From Glandiceps talaboti (taxonomy: Eukaryota > Hemichordata > Enteropneusta > Spengelidae): DNA of 64,000 nt. This document shows, in pieces, positions 9,509 to 21,477 of the stretch (positions are counted from its first letter, which is position 1; every line of letters starts with the position of its first letter). The notes under the pieces are model-generated. The model made no database searches. It worked only from the letters and a program-made list of their open reading frames with translations, and was not told the DNA's origin. A program made the position numbers and the translations under genes. The DNA lies in the NCBI RefSeq assembly GCF_964340395.1, contig NC_135561.1, forward strand, positions 18,344,240 to 18,408,239, read 5' to 3'.

Positions 9509-9837
9509 ATCACTATGTAGTCTTTCTTCCAAACAATCCCATGGTTACTGGTCATCCAGAAGTGGCCAACAGTACCTAGTTGTTATTTTGACTGGATTTT
9601 GTTTCCTGCTTTTTACATACTTAAACATTGAGATACACATAATACTAAAGTCATTTACATTTTTGGAGAAAATGCAGATCATTTCCCATGAAGATATTTA
9701 ATTAAACTTTGCTACGAAAGATCGAGAATTTACCTTTCCCTTGCCTTACCTGAAACCGTACTAGGTCTTTTAACCCGCACATAGACCACCCCTGAGTACC
9801 TTTCAACGTTATCGCTTCTCGGCCTTTTGGCTAAGAT
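9509..9837 (+). ncRNA. U2: U2 promoter region plus U2 nt 1-27
   Basis: Plus-strand U2 upstream spacer with the PSE-like block and then the first 27 nt of U2 (9811-9837, ending GGCTAAGAT). The gene is interrupted by the family A retroelement that starts at 9838. The octamer has been removed by the element on the left. This is the clearest 5' junction of a Tx1-type element in U2. Confidence 0.9.
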
Positions 9838-10055
9838 TGAAGACTACAGAAGACGTACGTGTCTGAAGGAAGGGACTGATTGACCAGTATCTGAGAAAAG
9901 AAAACAGAGATAAGTAATCAATAATAAAATGTATTTTCAGTTTGCCTTTGACAGTTTTTGAACTACTCTTATTGCCATTTTTAAGGCAACTGAGCAAAAA
10001 CAGGCACTCCCCAATCCGGGTAAAAACTCAATTTCTTTTTCCTTTCCTTTAAACC

Positions 10056-11542
10056 ATGGTCATCAAGAAGGCCAAAGTCTTGAGTATTCTATCTATGGAG
10101 GAAAATGTAACTCCAACGAAGGTCTTTTCTTTTCTTACAGACAATGGGGTAGAAGTAGAACCCCATCTTGAAGCTGTTGAAGGAATAGCAGCGTCGAAGT
10201 ACGACATTACTTTTCGTTCTATTTCTTTAAGAAGAGAATTCTTTACTAAACTAGAAACCCCCCCCCCTCCCTTTACTCTCTACTATATCTTATGAAGATT
10301 TCGTTTTTGTCACGGCATCCTTTGTCGGTAATGATCTTGAGGATTGTTTCGTTTAACACGCGCTTTCACCTTACTGCGAAATATTAGCTGCGCGCAAATG
10401 TGTATACGCTGATTTCCCATCATGTTACAATGGGCTGCGACAGTACAAAGTTAAGCTTCGACGAAACATTCCACCAAAGATCAGAGTCTGTAACCAAAAT
10501 ATATGGTTTTCGTGCGCTGGGCAACCAAAAATTTGTGCAAAATTCAGTGCGGTAAAAGTGGCCATTTTTGCCAAGCAGTGCACGGTTGAAACGTGTTTTA
10601 GATGCCTTGAGCAGGGGCATACTGTCGAAACGTGCACAAAGAAAATAAAGTGTACCATATGTAGTGACGAGGGACACAGCTACAGGGCTTGTCCTCTCTC
10701 CTTTGCTAATAAAGTGTCTATAACGGACAAATGGGTACCAAACTGAAAATGAAAACGACAAAACAAATACAAGCACTGAACCAGACATTGAAACAAACAC
10801 GAACACCGCACAGAACGATAGTCACACAATGGAAACAGCTGACAACCATACAGACAATACACCACAAGAAAAAACAGATGACACAAACCTACCTTTACCA
10901 CCGACACCTGATATCTTCTCTCTTGAAAAGGTCACACCTGCCAGCGGTCCACAAAGAGAGAAACGAACATCATCCGATCTCGAAACCGGCTCTGAGGTGG
11001 AAGAAAACAAAAGACCAAAACCCCCTGAACTTATAAATTCTGAAAACGATTCACAGGAAGAAAACTCCACAAATAACACAGAAACACGATACTCTCCCAT
11101 TTCAGGAGACATTAGTACCTCAACAGAGACAGAGAGATACTATGACAGTCAACAAAATTACACCACACAAACAGACACAGATTTCAACAATAGTGACAAC
11201 GATATATAGTACCAGAATCCTTCGAAAACAGACAGATTAAATCAGCTGTAAGCAAAATGAGAGACTCATTCTTACATAGGTTAAATGAAATAGAAGTAAG
11301 GTGCTGTAAAACACATAAATCTAGCGAGAACTGTCAAACAATACTCACCGGCTGGCCAATGTTGATTGCACACCTACAGAACACACACAATTGCTTAGAC
11401 ACGATTGAGTTACCTTGCCCCATTAGGAGATGCACTTCCAAATCCAAAAACACTTCAGACTGGTTACACAACTGCTGCCACAGACACCCAGACTTCGTCC
11501 TAAATAAAGACACACATTTCCTTGATCATTATTTCTTCAATT
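10056..11542 (+). pseudogene. Family A ORF1 (CCHC nucleocapsid-like), copy 1
   Basis: ORF1 begins at the ATG at 10056 (MVIKKAKVL), placed by comparison with the copies at 21499 and 62054. The first 68 residues are open. A C-homopolymer expansion near 10260 shifts the frame, and TTTCGTTTAA at about 10350 is a nonsense change shared with copies 2 and 3. The middle (about 10520-10695) encodes three CX2CX4HX4C knuckles; the second and third read CFRCLEQGHTVETC and CTICSDEGHSYRAC. The first is damaged here. An acidic Ser/Thr-rich region (10829-11209) and a Cys/His C-terminal domain (LPCPIRRC, HRHPDF) ending YFFN follow. The protein should bind the element RNA. Confidence 0.8.
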
Positions 11543-11602
11543 AATTTTCCCCTCTTCTATCATTAAACACACATGACAGTACCCTCTCTATTATTTCACT
11601 TC

Positions 11603-13256
11603 ATGGCTACCTTGACCATTCTGACCATTAATGTCGATGGCTTGAAGAGTCCTTCAAAAAGGTCGCAAATCTTCAACCATTGCCGCAATAAGTATGATGT
11701 TGTTTTCCTTCAACAAGTTCACATAAATTCAATCAGTGAAGAGAAGCAATGGACAAATGAGTGGGGTGGGAATACCATTTGGAATTTTGGCTCTCCAAGT
11801 AGTAGGGGGGTGGGGGGGTGGGGTGGGAGTCCTTCTCTCCCCGAACACTGAACTCCATCACACCAACGTTAAAAAAGATGACAATGGCAGAGTGATATCG
11901 TGCACTGTCCACATCGATGGAACATCGCTCTCCCTGATCAATATTTATGGCCCAAACATTCCAAATCATCGGCCTCCTTTTTTTTAATTCTTTACATAAC
12001 TTCTTCCAAGGAGGAGACTCTATTCTAATTGGGGGTATTTTAATGGCGTCGAAAAACAATTAGACAAACTAGGAGGCTCCGCTTCCAGTACTTGTAGTTT
12101 TGCAGGGAGTAGGGAGTTGAACCTTCTTACTACAGATTTTAAACTACATGTAGTGGACTCCTGGCGTATTCAACATCCAAACGTCTCAGCATTCACATGG
12201 CGCGTTAAACAGAACACAGTCTCCTCCCGCCTAGATCGCTTCTACTATACATCTTCCCTTAAAACATCCACTTCTATTTTCCCATGCCATCTTTCTGACC
12301 ATGACTACGTTCAAATATCTGTTTTCCTCCCTTCTGTACCTCAGCGTGGTCCAGGGGTGTGGAAGTTCAACATCTCCCTACTTCAGGACCCTACTATCAT
12401 TGATAAACTTCAGCAACATTATAAAAACTGGCAAACACTTAAACCAGGTTTCCAGAACCTATCCGATTGGTGGGATGGTTAAGGGACGTTTTAAGTCTGT
12501 GTTAAAACAATGTGCTGATGAAAAAAAACAACAACACAAAACTCGTCTTCAAACTCGTCTTCAATCCCTCCAAAACGACCTCGCAAAATATACCATCAAG
12601 CTGAATGAAGGTGATAGAACTAATGAAACATTAGGCAATTACCATCTATTAAAAGAGGAAATTAACTCTTTAAACATCAAAAGGCAGCAAGGCACCATGA
12701 TTCGCGCGCGCGTCCGCAGACTTGACCTTTCTGAAAGGTGTACTCGGTATTTTTTCAGTCGCGAGCACAATCGCGGTAGGAAAAAGATCATCACAGCCAT
12801 TCAGGATGGTCAAGGTAAAACTCATCGAACTCAAAAAGAAATTTCAAATACACTCACTAACTTTTACAAAACACTCTTTACTTCTGAACCCGACCTGGAC
12901 AAAAACCAGCAAGAATTTTTCCTTTCTAAAATCACTTCCGTTCTCAAACCTGAACAAAAACAGAGTTTAGAGGGCCCCTAACTAAAACAGAATTATTCAA
13001 CTCACTTACACAAATGGAGAACTGCAAAACACGGGGGGGAGATGGCCTTCCGAAAGAATTTTATCTATCGTGTTGGCACTTCATCGGCGATGACATTACA
13101 AACGTCCTGAATGAAGTGCTTGAACGAGGGGAACTATCAACTTCTCAGCGGAGGAGCGTCATCACCCTCCCCAATAAACAGGTAGACACATCTCTCCAAG
13201 GTAATGAAAATGCACACATGAACCCAAAAAATAAGCGACCTATCTCTCTTCTCAAA
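11603..13256 (+). pseudogene. Family A ORF2: endonuclease and RT N-terminus, copy 1
   Basis: ORF2 starts MATLTILTINVDGLK, an APE-type endonuclease opening. The catalytic Glu motif reads LQQVH instead of LQEVH. Frame shifts occur at the G-run near 11810 and at 12040, and a small deletion hits GGDFN. Later motifs are intact: LVVDSWRI-like, AFTWRVKQNTVSSRLDRFYY and LSDHDYV. The linker (SERCTRYFFSREHNRGRKK) and the RT N-terminal segment (MENCKT.GGDGLPKEFY, NKRPISLL) follow. No RT motif A-C is present. Confidence 0.8.
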
Positions 13257-13969
13257 TAATTTAGATAAGACAGTGGTCACATGTTCGTCTGTCTCTGGAC
13301 AACCATGCACAACGCGTTGTACCGGGTGGGGTGCAATGCAAAACCACTGTAGAGATAAACACAAACAAGACAGTGTTAAAATAAGTTGCCCAAAGGGGAA
13401 GTGTGGAAAATTTGCCAACCTGAAAGAGTGGTTAAACCATCTGTGTAAAAAAACACCCCAGTTTTGTGCTATCGAATGATTGTGAAACACTCGAAGAATA
13501 CTTTGTATAGGTTATTGTCCTTTGGTGACCTTCTCCTCTACTGTGTGTAAAACAATCTGTCTTTTATATCTATTCATGTCTATCCTTTCACTCTGTACCA
13601 TTAACGTCAATGGCTTAAAGAACAATGTTAAGCGCGGTAAATTCTTTCAATTGTGTAGGGACTCAGAATATGATATTGTCTGTGTCCAAGAAGCCCACAT
13701 CAGTTCCAGGAAAGAAATTGAGAATTGGAGTAGGGAGTGGGGCGGACCCGCGTTTTGGAGTTTGGGAACCAATAGCAGTTGCGGGGTGGGAATTTTAATA
13801 TCTCCCAAGTCTAGACTAAGTTTGACCAATGTCACTTCGGATGCTGAGGGCAGAATTTTATCTGGTAACCTTGTTCATGGTGATGGCTTTTCTGCTAGGT
13901 TGTGTAATGTTTACGCTCCTAACAACCCAGCACAGAGAGTACGGTTCTTTGAAAACATTCACGCTTACT
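13257..13969 (+). pseudogene. Family B fragment: ORF1 C-terminus and endonuclease start
   Basis: Starts directly after the family A RT fragment. The first part (13273-13500) is an ORF1 C-terminal Cys/His domain, reading TRCTGWGAMQNHCRDKHK and CPKGKCGKFANLKEWLNHL. ORF2 starts at about 13576 (MSILSLCTINVNGLK) with an intact VCVQEAHIS catalytic segment, WSLGTNSSCGVGILI and LCNVYAPNNPAQR. It is cut at 13966-13969, where the inverted repeat begins. Family B ORF2 differs clearly from family A but shares the site type. Confidence 0.8.
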
Positions 13970-14395
13970 TTCAAACACATGCAGAATACATTTCACAGTC
14001 TCAGAACAATAATTCACATGTGCGAGTGTAAACTTTTATGGAAAACTTTCATAGACTTTCTCACAGAGAAATTGCATCGGTTTTCATTATACATGTACTG
14101 AATTTACTACCAGTTATAATAGCTAAAATGGTGTCAGTTTGGTGTTTCACTCTTTGGACATCACGTTTTCGACACAAACATATTTCAAGTCTAGACTAAT
14201 AATATATTTTTCTTCATTTTAATCTTGCATGTTTTACATTTGTTGACAGAAAGCAGAAGTCTTGCACGAAATACATTTAATACATTTTGGTACATTCTGT
14301 GATTGCACAAAATACATTCTAGAAACAGCGAATGATGGCAAAGGGAGTTTACATTCTACGATCGGTCGGTACAAAACGCAGGTATCATGTTTAGA

Positions 14396-15079
14396 TTTAT
14401 TTATTTATTTATTTACTTTATTTATTTATTCATTTATTTATTTATTTATTTATTTAATAGAAATTTAATGAGACTGTAGTATAAATCCTAGTCACATTTT
14501 ATCACTTCCAATTGCTCACACAGACCATAGACCCTCCACCTTGGTGGAGGGTCTATGCACAGACGAAATATAATATTATCAGCCCAAGACCAGAGTGAAT
14601 TAGGTACAGAGCACGTTTTGAAGAGATGGTGCCGTGTTTCGTTTTCTTTGCAATTTTCACTCGGGCAATTACTTGCTATTCTATGACTCCATCTACTAAG
14701 TTACGCGTTCGTTTGCAAAATATTATGGCCGCATTTTCAAGACAATTCCTTCACATTGTTTTCTAATATATCTTAATGTGTATTTTGCCAGATACAATGC
14801 CAGTCTTTTTTTGGGCATTACTTGCATTACCCTTGGATAAACAATGTCGTGATGTTGGAGTTGGTCGTATATTCTGTTTTGTAGTCAGAGTTTACCAATT
14901 GCCTTGGAATAATAGTTTTTCGAGTAGACTATGCACAATGTTCTGGGAGGCTTTACATCAGGATGAGGTTTCCTGAAAAAACCCGGAGTGGTATTATTCC
15001 AAGAACCTGGGATTATTTTCCTTAGCAACAACTTTGTGAAAGATAGAACCAAGCAATAACAAGGTTTATTAGATCTAGG
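14396..15079 (-). pseudogene. Inverted copy of Tx1/L1 ORF2 C-terminus and 3' end
   Basis: Minus-strand equivalent of 6452-7092 with the same hairpin and a longer tail. The frame at 15085-14885 reads LLRKIIPGSWNNTTPGFFRK and is longer than in the left arm, so this copy keeps a few codons better. The Cys/His motif is also present on the minus strand near 14590-14700, with some changes. Confidence 0.6.
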
Positions 15080-15285
15080 GAGCATGTAATAAAGTCTCGC
15101 TAAATGATCTAGAAACAGTGAAAGTAGTGAGCTCTTGCCATAAAAACAAATTGACAGGGTTATTGTAGTTCAAACGTACATTTCAAAGCGACAGAACAAT
15201 ATTAACGTCCAAAATGATTTGTAAGAACAATGTCAAGTCTACCAGAAAATTCAACTATTACTTCTATTCTTTATTTCGATAAGAC

Positions 15286-15472
15286 GGTGGACCGTTCCCG
15301 GAGGTACTGCAATACCAGGTCGATCCGTGGCCAGGTCGGAGCAAGCTCCTATTCCATAGCCCGATTGCAAAAATCAGTTTAATATCGAGCTGCTCGATGA
15401 GCAGCGTATCAGATATTAAGCTGATAAGAACAGATACTACACATGATCTTAGCCAAAAGGCCGAGAAGCGAT
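15286..15472 (-). ncRNA. U2: U2 snRNA gene
   Basis: Complete 187-nt U2 on the minus strand with octamer (15775-15782) and PSE-like block upstream. The bases just before the start read ATAACAGTGTAAGGTATTC, with a few changes against other units. It shares the GGCCAGGTCGG variant with the copy at 1-183. Potentially active. Confidence 0.94.
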
Positions 15473-15969
15473 AACAGTGTAAGGTATTCTGGGGTGGCCT
15501 ATGTGCGGGTTAAAAGACCTAGTACGGTTTCAGGTAAGGTAAGGGAAAGGTAAATTCTCGATCTTTCTTACCAAAGTTTAATTAAATATCTGCATAGGAA
15601 ATGATCTTCAATTTCTCCGAAAATGTACATGACTTTAGTATTATGTATATCTCAATGTTTAAGCATGTAAAATGCAGGAAACAAAATCCATTCAAACTAA
15701 CAACTAGGTACTGTTGGCCACTTCTGGATGACCAGTAACCATGGTATTGTTTGGAAGAATGACTGCATAGTGATATGCAAATGTACTTGGTCAGATTGAC
15801 ACCTTGCTACATCCGGGCATCTGCTACCATTAGAAATCCTGACAATTTTATGAAAGTTGATCAGTATATTTGTGTACCTGTTTTAAGTTGTATTGTGAAG
15901 TCCAAAATGGAGGATAATGTGACATTTGAAAAAGAAAAAGAAGTGTAATTATTGTTTATTTTTGTATAT

Positions 15970-16290
15970 TATGGATTTCTCATATGCGTTATTGTAAACG
16001 CAGTCTGTGGAGAGAACAGTCCCGGCCTGAGGATACCCGTACCAACTAGTGGTTTGAAACGATAGTCAGTCATCACATTCATACATAAGTTCTCGTCTTC
16101 CTCCTTTGATTCCTAAACAAGTGATTTGTTCGAAACATGTCTGTCATAGATTGTCTTTAAAGTATAACTGACAAAACGTGCATTTGACTTTTGGACAACA
16201 TTGACGAGTCCTTTTTTGTAATGGCCGGAAAAAACATACCCGTCAGGATCCCCTTCGAATAAGCTGCCCGGCTCCCGCAGATCTAGGGAA
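15970..16290 (-). pseudogene. RT C-terminal relic in U2 spacer
   Basis: Minus-strand relic of the same type as 678-1000, with the same loss of the GGLGLVN block and almost the same sequence. This supports a direct duplication of the 1-1374 segment and the 15286-16647 segment. Confidence 0.55.
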
Positions 16291-16494
16291 CCATGTGAGA
16301 AAGTCTCGCTAAATTATCTAGAAACAGTGAAAGTAGTGAGCTCTTGCCATAACAACACATTGACAGGGTTATTTTAGTTCAAACGTACATTTCAAAGCGA
16401 CAGAACAATATTAACGTCCAAAATGATTTGTAAGAACAATGTGAAGTCCACCACAAAATTCAACTATTACTTCTATTCTTTATTTCGATAAGAC

Positions 16495-16647
16495 GGTGGA
16501 CCGTTCCCGGAGGTACTGCAATACCAGGTCGATCCGTGGCCAGGACGGAGCAAGCTCCTATTCCATAGCCCGATTGCAAAAATCAGTTTAATATCGAGCT
16601 GCTCGATGAGCAGCGTATCAGATATTAAGCTGATAAGAACAGATACT
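16495..16647 (-). ncRNA. U2: U2 snRNA pseudogene lacking nt 1-34
   Basis: Retains U2 nt 35-187 on the minus strand. At 16648 the expected GTGT is replaced by an A-rich (minus-strand) junction, reading AAAACAAAAAGA before AGTATCTG. If 16648 onwards is the 3' end of an inserted element, this would be a 3' junction. I cannot confirm that because no RT sequence is seen there. Confidence 0.9.
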
Positions 16648-16989
16648 TCTTTTTGTTTTGAGGAAATTAATAATTAAGGATATATCATTTTTACAACATA
16701 TCTCCTACGGATAAATGATCGTAATATCGACTGGAGTCCTCAGGCAGGCCAGCCACGCTGGTTCGAAGTGCAAGAGGGTGCGACCCCCCTGCCACCTCCA
16801 AATGAGAGTTTAAGGAAGAACAGAGCGGAAATTGAACAAAGATCGAAAAGGCAACTTGCAAAGAAATGTTACATGAATGAAGAAACACAAGTCAAAAAGT
16901 GTATGTGAACGTTTCGTTTCTATTCGTTTATTTCTATTTGACGTGTTATGGGGTGTGTTTATACATAGACCCTACACCAAGGGTTTGTG
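16648..16989. other. Unassigned insert between U2 and family A copy 2
   Basis: 342 bp of unrecognised DNA. The plus strand holds a short open run (EVQEGATPLPPPNESLRKN), and the minus strand has an ORF of 65 codons with no family I know. It ends in a half copy (16964-16982) of the CATAGACCCTCCACC hairpin arm. It may be the remains of a retroelement 3' UTR. Confidence 0.4.
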
Positions 16990-18849
16990 TACCACCTTGA
17001 AGCCGTTGAGAGAATAGCAGCTTCGAAGTACGACATTACTTTCCGTTCTATTTCTTTACGAAGAGAATTCTTTATTAAACTAAAACCCTCCCCTTTCCTT
17101 TCTACTATATCTTCGTATGAAGATTTCGTTTTTGTCACAGCATCTTTTGTCGGTAATGACCTTGAGGATTGTTTCGTTTAACACGCGCTTTCGCCTTACT
17201 GCGAAATATTAGCTGCGCGCAAATGTGTACATACGCTGATTTCCCATCATGTTACAATGGGCTGCGACAGTACAAAGTTAAGCTTCGGTGAAGCATTCCA
17301 CCAAAGGTCAGAGTTTATAACCGAAATATATGGTTTTCGTATGCTGGGCAACCAAAAATTTGTGCAAAATGCGGTAAGGGAGGCCATTTTGCCAAGCAGT
17401 GTACTGTTGAAACGTGTTTTAGATGCCTTGAGCAGGGGCATACTGTCGAAACGTGCACAAAGAAATTAAAGTGTACCATATCATGGATGTATTCCATGAC
17501 CATATGTAGTGACGAGGGACACAGCTACTGGGTTTGCCCTCTCTCCTTTGCTAATAAAGTGTCTATAACGGACAAATGGGTACCAAACTGAAAATGAAAA
17601 CGACAAAACAAAACAAATACAAGCACTGAACCAGACATTGAAACAAACACGAACACCGCACAGGACGATAGTCACACAATGGAAACAGCTGACAACCATA
17701 CAGACAATACACCACAAGAAAAAACAGATCACACAAACTTACCTTTACCACCAACACCTGATATCTTCTCTCTTGAAAAGGTCACACCTACCACCTGTCC
17801 TCAAAGAGAGAAATGAACATCATCCGATCTCGAAACCGACTCTGAGGGGGAAGAAAACAAAAGACCAAAACCCCCTGAACTTATAAATTCTGAAAACGAT
17901 TCACAGGAAGAAAACTAAACAAATAACACAGAAACACGATACTCTCCCATTTCAGGAGACATTAGTACCTCAACAGAGACAGAGAGATACTATGACAGTC
18001 AACAGAATTACACCACACAAACAGACACAGATTCCAGCAATAGAGACTACGATATACCAGAATCCTTCGAAAACAGGCAGATTAAATCAGCTGTAAGTAA
18101 AATGAGAGACTCATGCTTACATAGGTTAAATGAAATAGAAGTAAGGTGCTGTAAAATACATAAATCTAGCGAGAACTGCCAAACAATACTCACCGACTGG
18201 CCAATGCTGATTGCACACCTACAGAACACGCACAATTACTTAGACACCATTGAGTTACCTTGCCCCATTAGGAGATGTACTTCCAAATCCAAAAAAACTT
18301 CAGACTGGTTACACCACTACTGCTACAGACACCCAGACTTCGTCCTAAATAAAGATACACATTTCCTTGATTATTATTTCTTTGATTAATTTTCCCCTCT
18401 TCTATCATCAAACACACATGACAATACCCTCTCTATTATTTCACTTCATGGCTACCTTGACCATTCTGGCCATTAACGTCGATGGCTTGAAGAATCCTTC
18501 AAAAAGGTCGCAAATCTTCAACCATTGCCACAATAGGTATGATGTCGTTTTCCTTCAAGAGGTCCACATAAGTTCAATCGGTGAGGAGGAGCAATGGACA
18601 AATGAGTGGGGTGGGAGTTTTGGCTCTCCAAGTAGTAGGGGGTGGGAGTCCTTTTCTCCCCGAACACTGAACTCCATCACACCAACGTTAAAAAAGATGA
18701 CAATGGCAGAGTGATATCATGCACTGTCCACATCGGTGGAACATCGCTCTCCCTGATCAACATTTACGGCCCAAACATTCCAAATCATCGGCCTCCTTTT
18801 TTTAATTCTTTACATTACTTCTTCCAAGAAGGAGACTCTATTCTAATTG
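16990..18849 (+). mobile_element. Family A element, copy 2, truncated at both ends
   Basis: Begins inside ORF1 (LEAVERIAASKYDITFRSI) and ends inside the endonuclease (SILI), where U2 spacer of the minus-strand unit starts. ORF1 holds the shared nonsense codon (TTTCGTTTAA, about 17180), damaged CCHC knuckles (17360-17540) including a short insert ATCATGGATGTATTCC, and the Cys/His domain (18102-18389). ORF2 (from 18448) keeps the catalytic Glu as VVFLQEVHIS, unlike copies 1 and 3. Frame is lost near 18620. Confidence 0.82.
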
Positions 18850-18997
18850 CCATAACAACAAATTGACATGGTTATTTTAGTTCAAACGTACATTTCAAAG
18901 CGAGAGAACAATATTAACGTCCAAAATGATTTGTAAGAACAATGTGAAGTCCACCACAAAATTCAACTATTACTTCTATTCTTCATTTCGATAAGAC

Positions 18998-19184
18998 GGT
19001 GGACCATTCCCGGAGGTACTGCAATACCAGGTCGATCCGTGGCCAGGACGGAGCAAGCTCCTATTCCATAGCCCGATTGCAAAAATCAGTTTAATATCGA
19101 GCTGCTCGATGAGCAGCGTATCAGATATTAAGCTGATAAGAACAGATACTACACATGATCTTAGCCAAAAGGCCGAGAAGCGAT
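18998..19184 (-). ncRNA. U2: U2 snRNA gene, one substitution
   Basis: Complete U2 on the minus strand. It has one change near the 3' end (GGACCATTCC for GGACCGTTCC, 19006). Upstream it has the PSE-like block, with one change, and an octamer at 19479-19486. The unit length to the next copy is 1200 bp. Confidence 0.93.
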
Positions 19185-19672
19185 AACGGTGAAAGGTACT
19201 CTGGGGTGGCCTATGTGCGGGTTAAAAGACCTATTACGGTTTCAGGTAAGGCAAGGGAAAGGTAAATTCTCGATCTTTCTTGGCAAAATTTGATTAAAAA
19301 TCTGCATGGGAAATGATCTGCATTTTCTCCAAAAATGTAAACGACTTTAGTATTATGTGTATCTCAATGTTTAAGTATGTAAAATGCAGAAAACAAAGTC
19401 AATTCAAAATAACACCGAGGTAATGTTCTAGGTGACCAGTAACCATGGTATTGTTTGGAAGAAAGACTACATAGTGATATGCAAATGTACTTGGTCAGAT
19501 TGACACCTTGCTACATCCGGGCATCTGCTACCATTAGAAATCCTGACAATTTTATGAAAGTTGATCAATATATTTGTGTACCTGTTTTAAGATGTATTGT
19601 GAATTCCAAAATGGAGGATAAGATGACATTTGAAAAAGAAAAAGAAGTGTAATTATTGTTTATTTTTGTATA

Positions 19673-20010
19673 TTACGGATTTCTCATGTGCGTTATTGTA
19701 AACACAGTCTTTCGAGAGCACAGTCCCGGCCTGAGGATACCCGTACCAACTAGTGGTTTGAAACGATAGTCAGTCATCACATTCATACATAAGTTCTCGT
19801 CTTCTTCCTTTGATTCATAAACAAGTGATTTGTTCGAAACATGTCTGTCATAGATTGTCTTTAAAGTATAACTGACAAAAAGTGCATTTGACTTTTGGAT
19901 AACATTGACGAGTCCCAATCCACCTTTTTGTAATGATATGGGAGAAACATAACCGTCAGGATCCCCTTCGAATAAGCTGCCCGGCTCATGTAAATCTAGG
20001 GACCATGTGA
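19673..20010 (-). pseudogene. RT C-terminal relic in U2 spacer, GGLGL block intact
   Basis: Minus-strand relic with the frame 19918-19673 (MGLVNVIQKSNALFVSYTL and onward) and an in-frame upstream FEGDPDGYVSPI. The block missing in 678-1000 is present here. So at least two spacer subtypes exist in the array, a full-length relic and a deleted one. Confidence 0.65.
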
Positions 20011-20197
20011 GAAAATCTCCGCTGAATGATCTAGAAACCGTGAAAGTACAACCGTCAACAAATTGACAGTGTTATTTTAGTTCAAAAGTACATTTCAAAG
20101 CGACAGAACAATATTAACGTCCTAAATGATTTGTAAGAACAATGTGAAGTCCACCACAAAATTCAACTATTACTTCTATTCTTTATTTCAATAAGAT

Positions 20198-20384
20198 GGT
20201 GGACCGTTCCTGGAGGTACTGCAATACCAGGTGGATCCGTGGCCAGGACGGAGCAAGCTCCTATTCCATAGCCCGATTGCAAAAATCAGTTTAATATCGA
20301 GCTGCTCGATAAGCAGCGTATCAGATATTAAGCTGATAAGAACAGATACTACACATGATCTTAGCCAAAAGGCCGAGAAGCGAT
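20198..20384 (-). ncRNA. U2: U2 snRNA gene copy with three substitutions
   Basis: Complete-length U2 on the minus strand carrying changes at 20211 (C to T), 20233 (C to G) and 20311 (G to A in the GCTGC/GCAGC loop). Upstream elements are present, with the octamer at 20691-20698. It is probably a decaying copy. Confidence 0.9.
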
Positions 20385-21477
20385 AACGGTGAAAGGTACT
20401 CTGGGGTGGCCTATGTGTGGGTTAAAAGACCTAGTACGGTTTCAGGTAAGGCAAGGGAAAGGTAAATTCTCGAGGTTTCTTACCAAAGTTTAATCAAATA
20501 TCTTCATGGGAAATGATCTGCATTATTCTCAGAAAATGTAATTGACTTTTTTAGTATTATATATATCTCAATGTTTAAGTATGTAAAATGCAGGAAACAA
20601 AATCCATTCAAAATAACAACGACGTACTGTTGGCCACTTCTGGGTGACCAGTAACCATGGTATTGTTTGGAAGAAAGACTACATAGTGATATGCAAATGT
20701 ACTTGGTCAGATTGACACCTTGCTACATCCGGGCATCTGCTACCATTAGAAATCCTGACAATTTTAAGAAAGTTGATCAGTATATTTGTGTACCTGTTTT
20801 AAGTTGTATTGTGAAGTCCAAAATGGAGGATAAGGTGATATTTGAAAAAGAAATAGAAGTGTAATTATTGTTTATTTTTGTATATTATGGATTTCTCATG
20901 TGCGTTATTGTAAACACAGTCTGTGGAGAGAACAGTCCCGGCCTGTACCAACTATTGTTTTGTAAAAGTTAGTGAGTGTATTTGAAATTGGTTGGTAACT
21001 AGTTGGTATGGGGATCCTCAGGGGAATGTGCTCTCCACAGAATGTGTTTACAATAACTCACATGAGAAATCCCTAATATAGAAAAATAAACAATAATTGC
21101 CCTTCTATTTCTTTTTCAAATGTCACGTTATCCTCCATTTTGGACTTCACAATACAACTTAAAACAGGTACACAAATATATTGATCAACTTTCATAAAAT
21201 TGTCAGGAGTTCTAATGGTAGCTGATGCCCGGGTGTAGCAAGGTGTCAATCTGACCGAGTACATTTGCATATCACTATGCAGTATTTCTTCCAAACAATA
21301 CCATGGTTACTGGTCACCTAGAGAACATTACCTAGGCGTTATTTTGAATTGACTTTGTTTTCTGCATTTTACATACTTAAACATTGAGATATCATAATAC
21401 TAAAGTCATTTACATTTTTGGAGAAAATGCAGATCATTTCCCATGCAGATATTTAATTAAACTTTACTAAGAAAGTT
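20385..21477. repeat. Head-to-head fusion of two U2 spacers
   Basis: From 20385 to about 20956 this is the upstream spacer of the minus-strand U2. From about 20990 to 21477 it is the same spacer type in plus orientation, without its U2. Between them is a 33-bp piece (20957-20989) identical to an antisense segment of the family A RT linker (59293-59325). The plus half ends in TACTAAGAAAG and joins family A copy 3 directly in its 5' UTR. Confidence 0.8.

Larger units (their letters stand above)
9838..13256 (+). mobile_element. Family A: U2-inserted Tx1-clade (Keno-like) element, copy 1
   Basis: Non-LTR element whose 5' end joins U2 nt 27. It has a 218-bp 5' UTR, a broken ORF1 with CCHC knuckles, and an ORF2 with endonuclease and the start of the RT. 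The Keno group of the Tx1 clade is known to target U2 snRNA genes, and site and protein type agree. The element stops inside the RT at KNKRPISLLK and is followed by a family B fragment, so no RT core or 3' UTR is present. The segment recurs at 21478-24648. Confidence 0.85.
13966..16647. repeat. Right arm of the large inverted repeat
   Basis: Inverse copy of 4877-7521. In order it holds the non-coding flank (13966-14395), a (TTTA)n tail about twice as long as in the left arm (about 14396-14457), the hairpin 14526-14557, the minus-strand Tx1 C-terminal relic, a U2 spacer, the U2 at 15286-15472, another unit, and U2 nt 187-35 ending at 16647. Confidence 0.8.
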
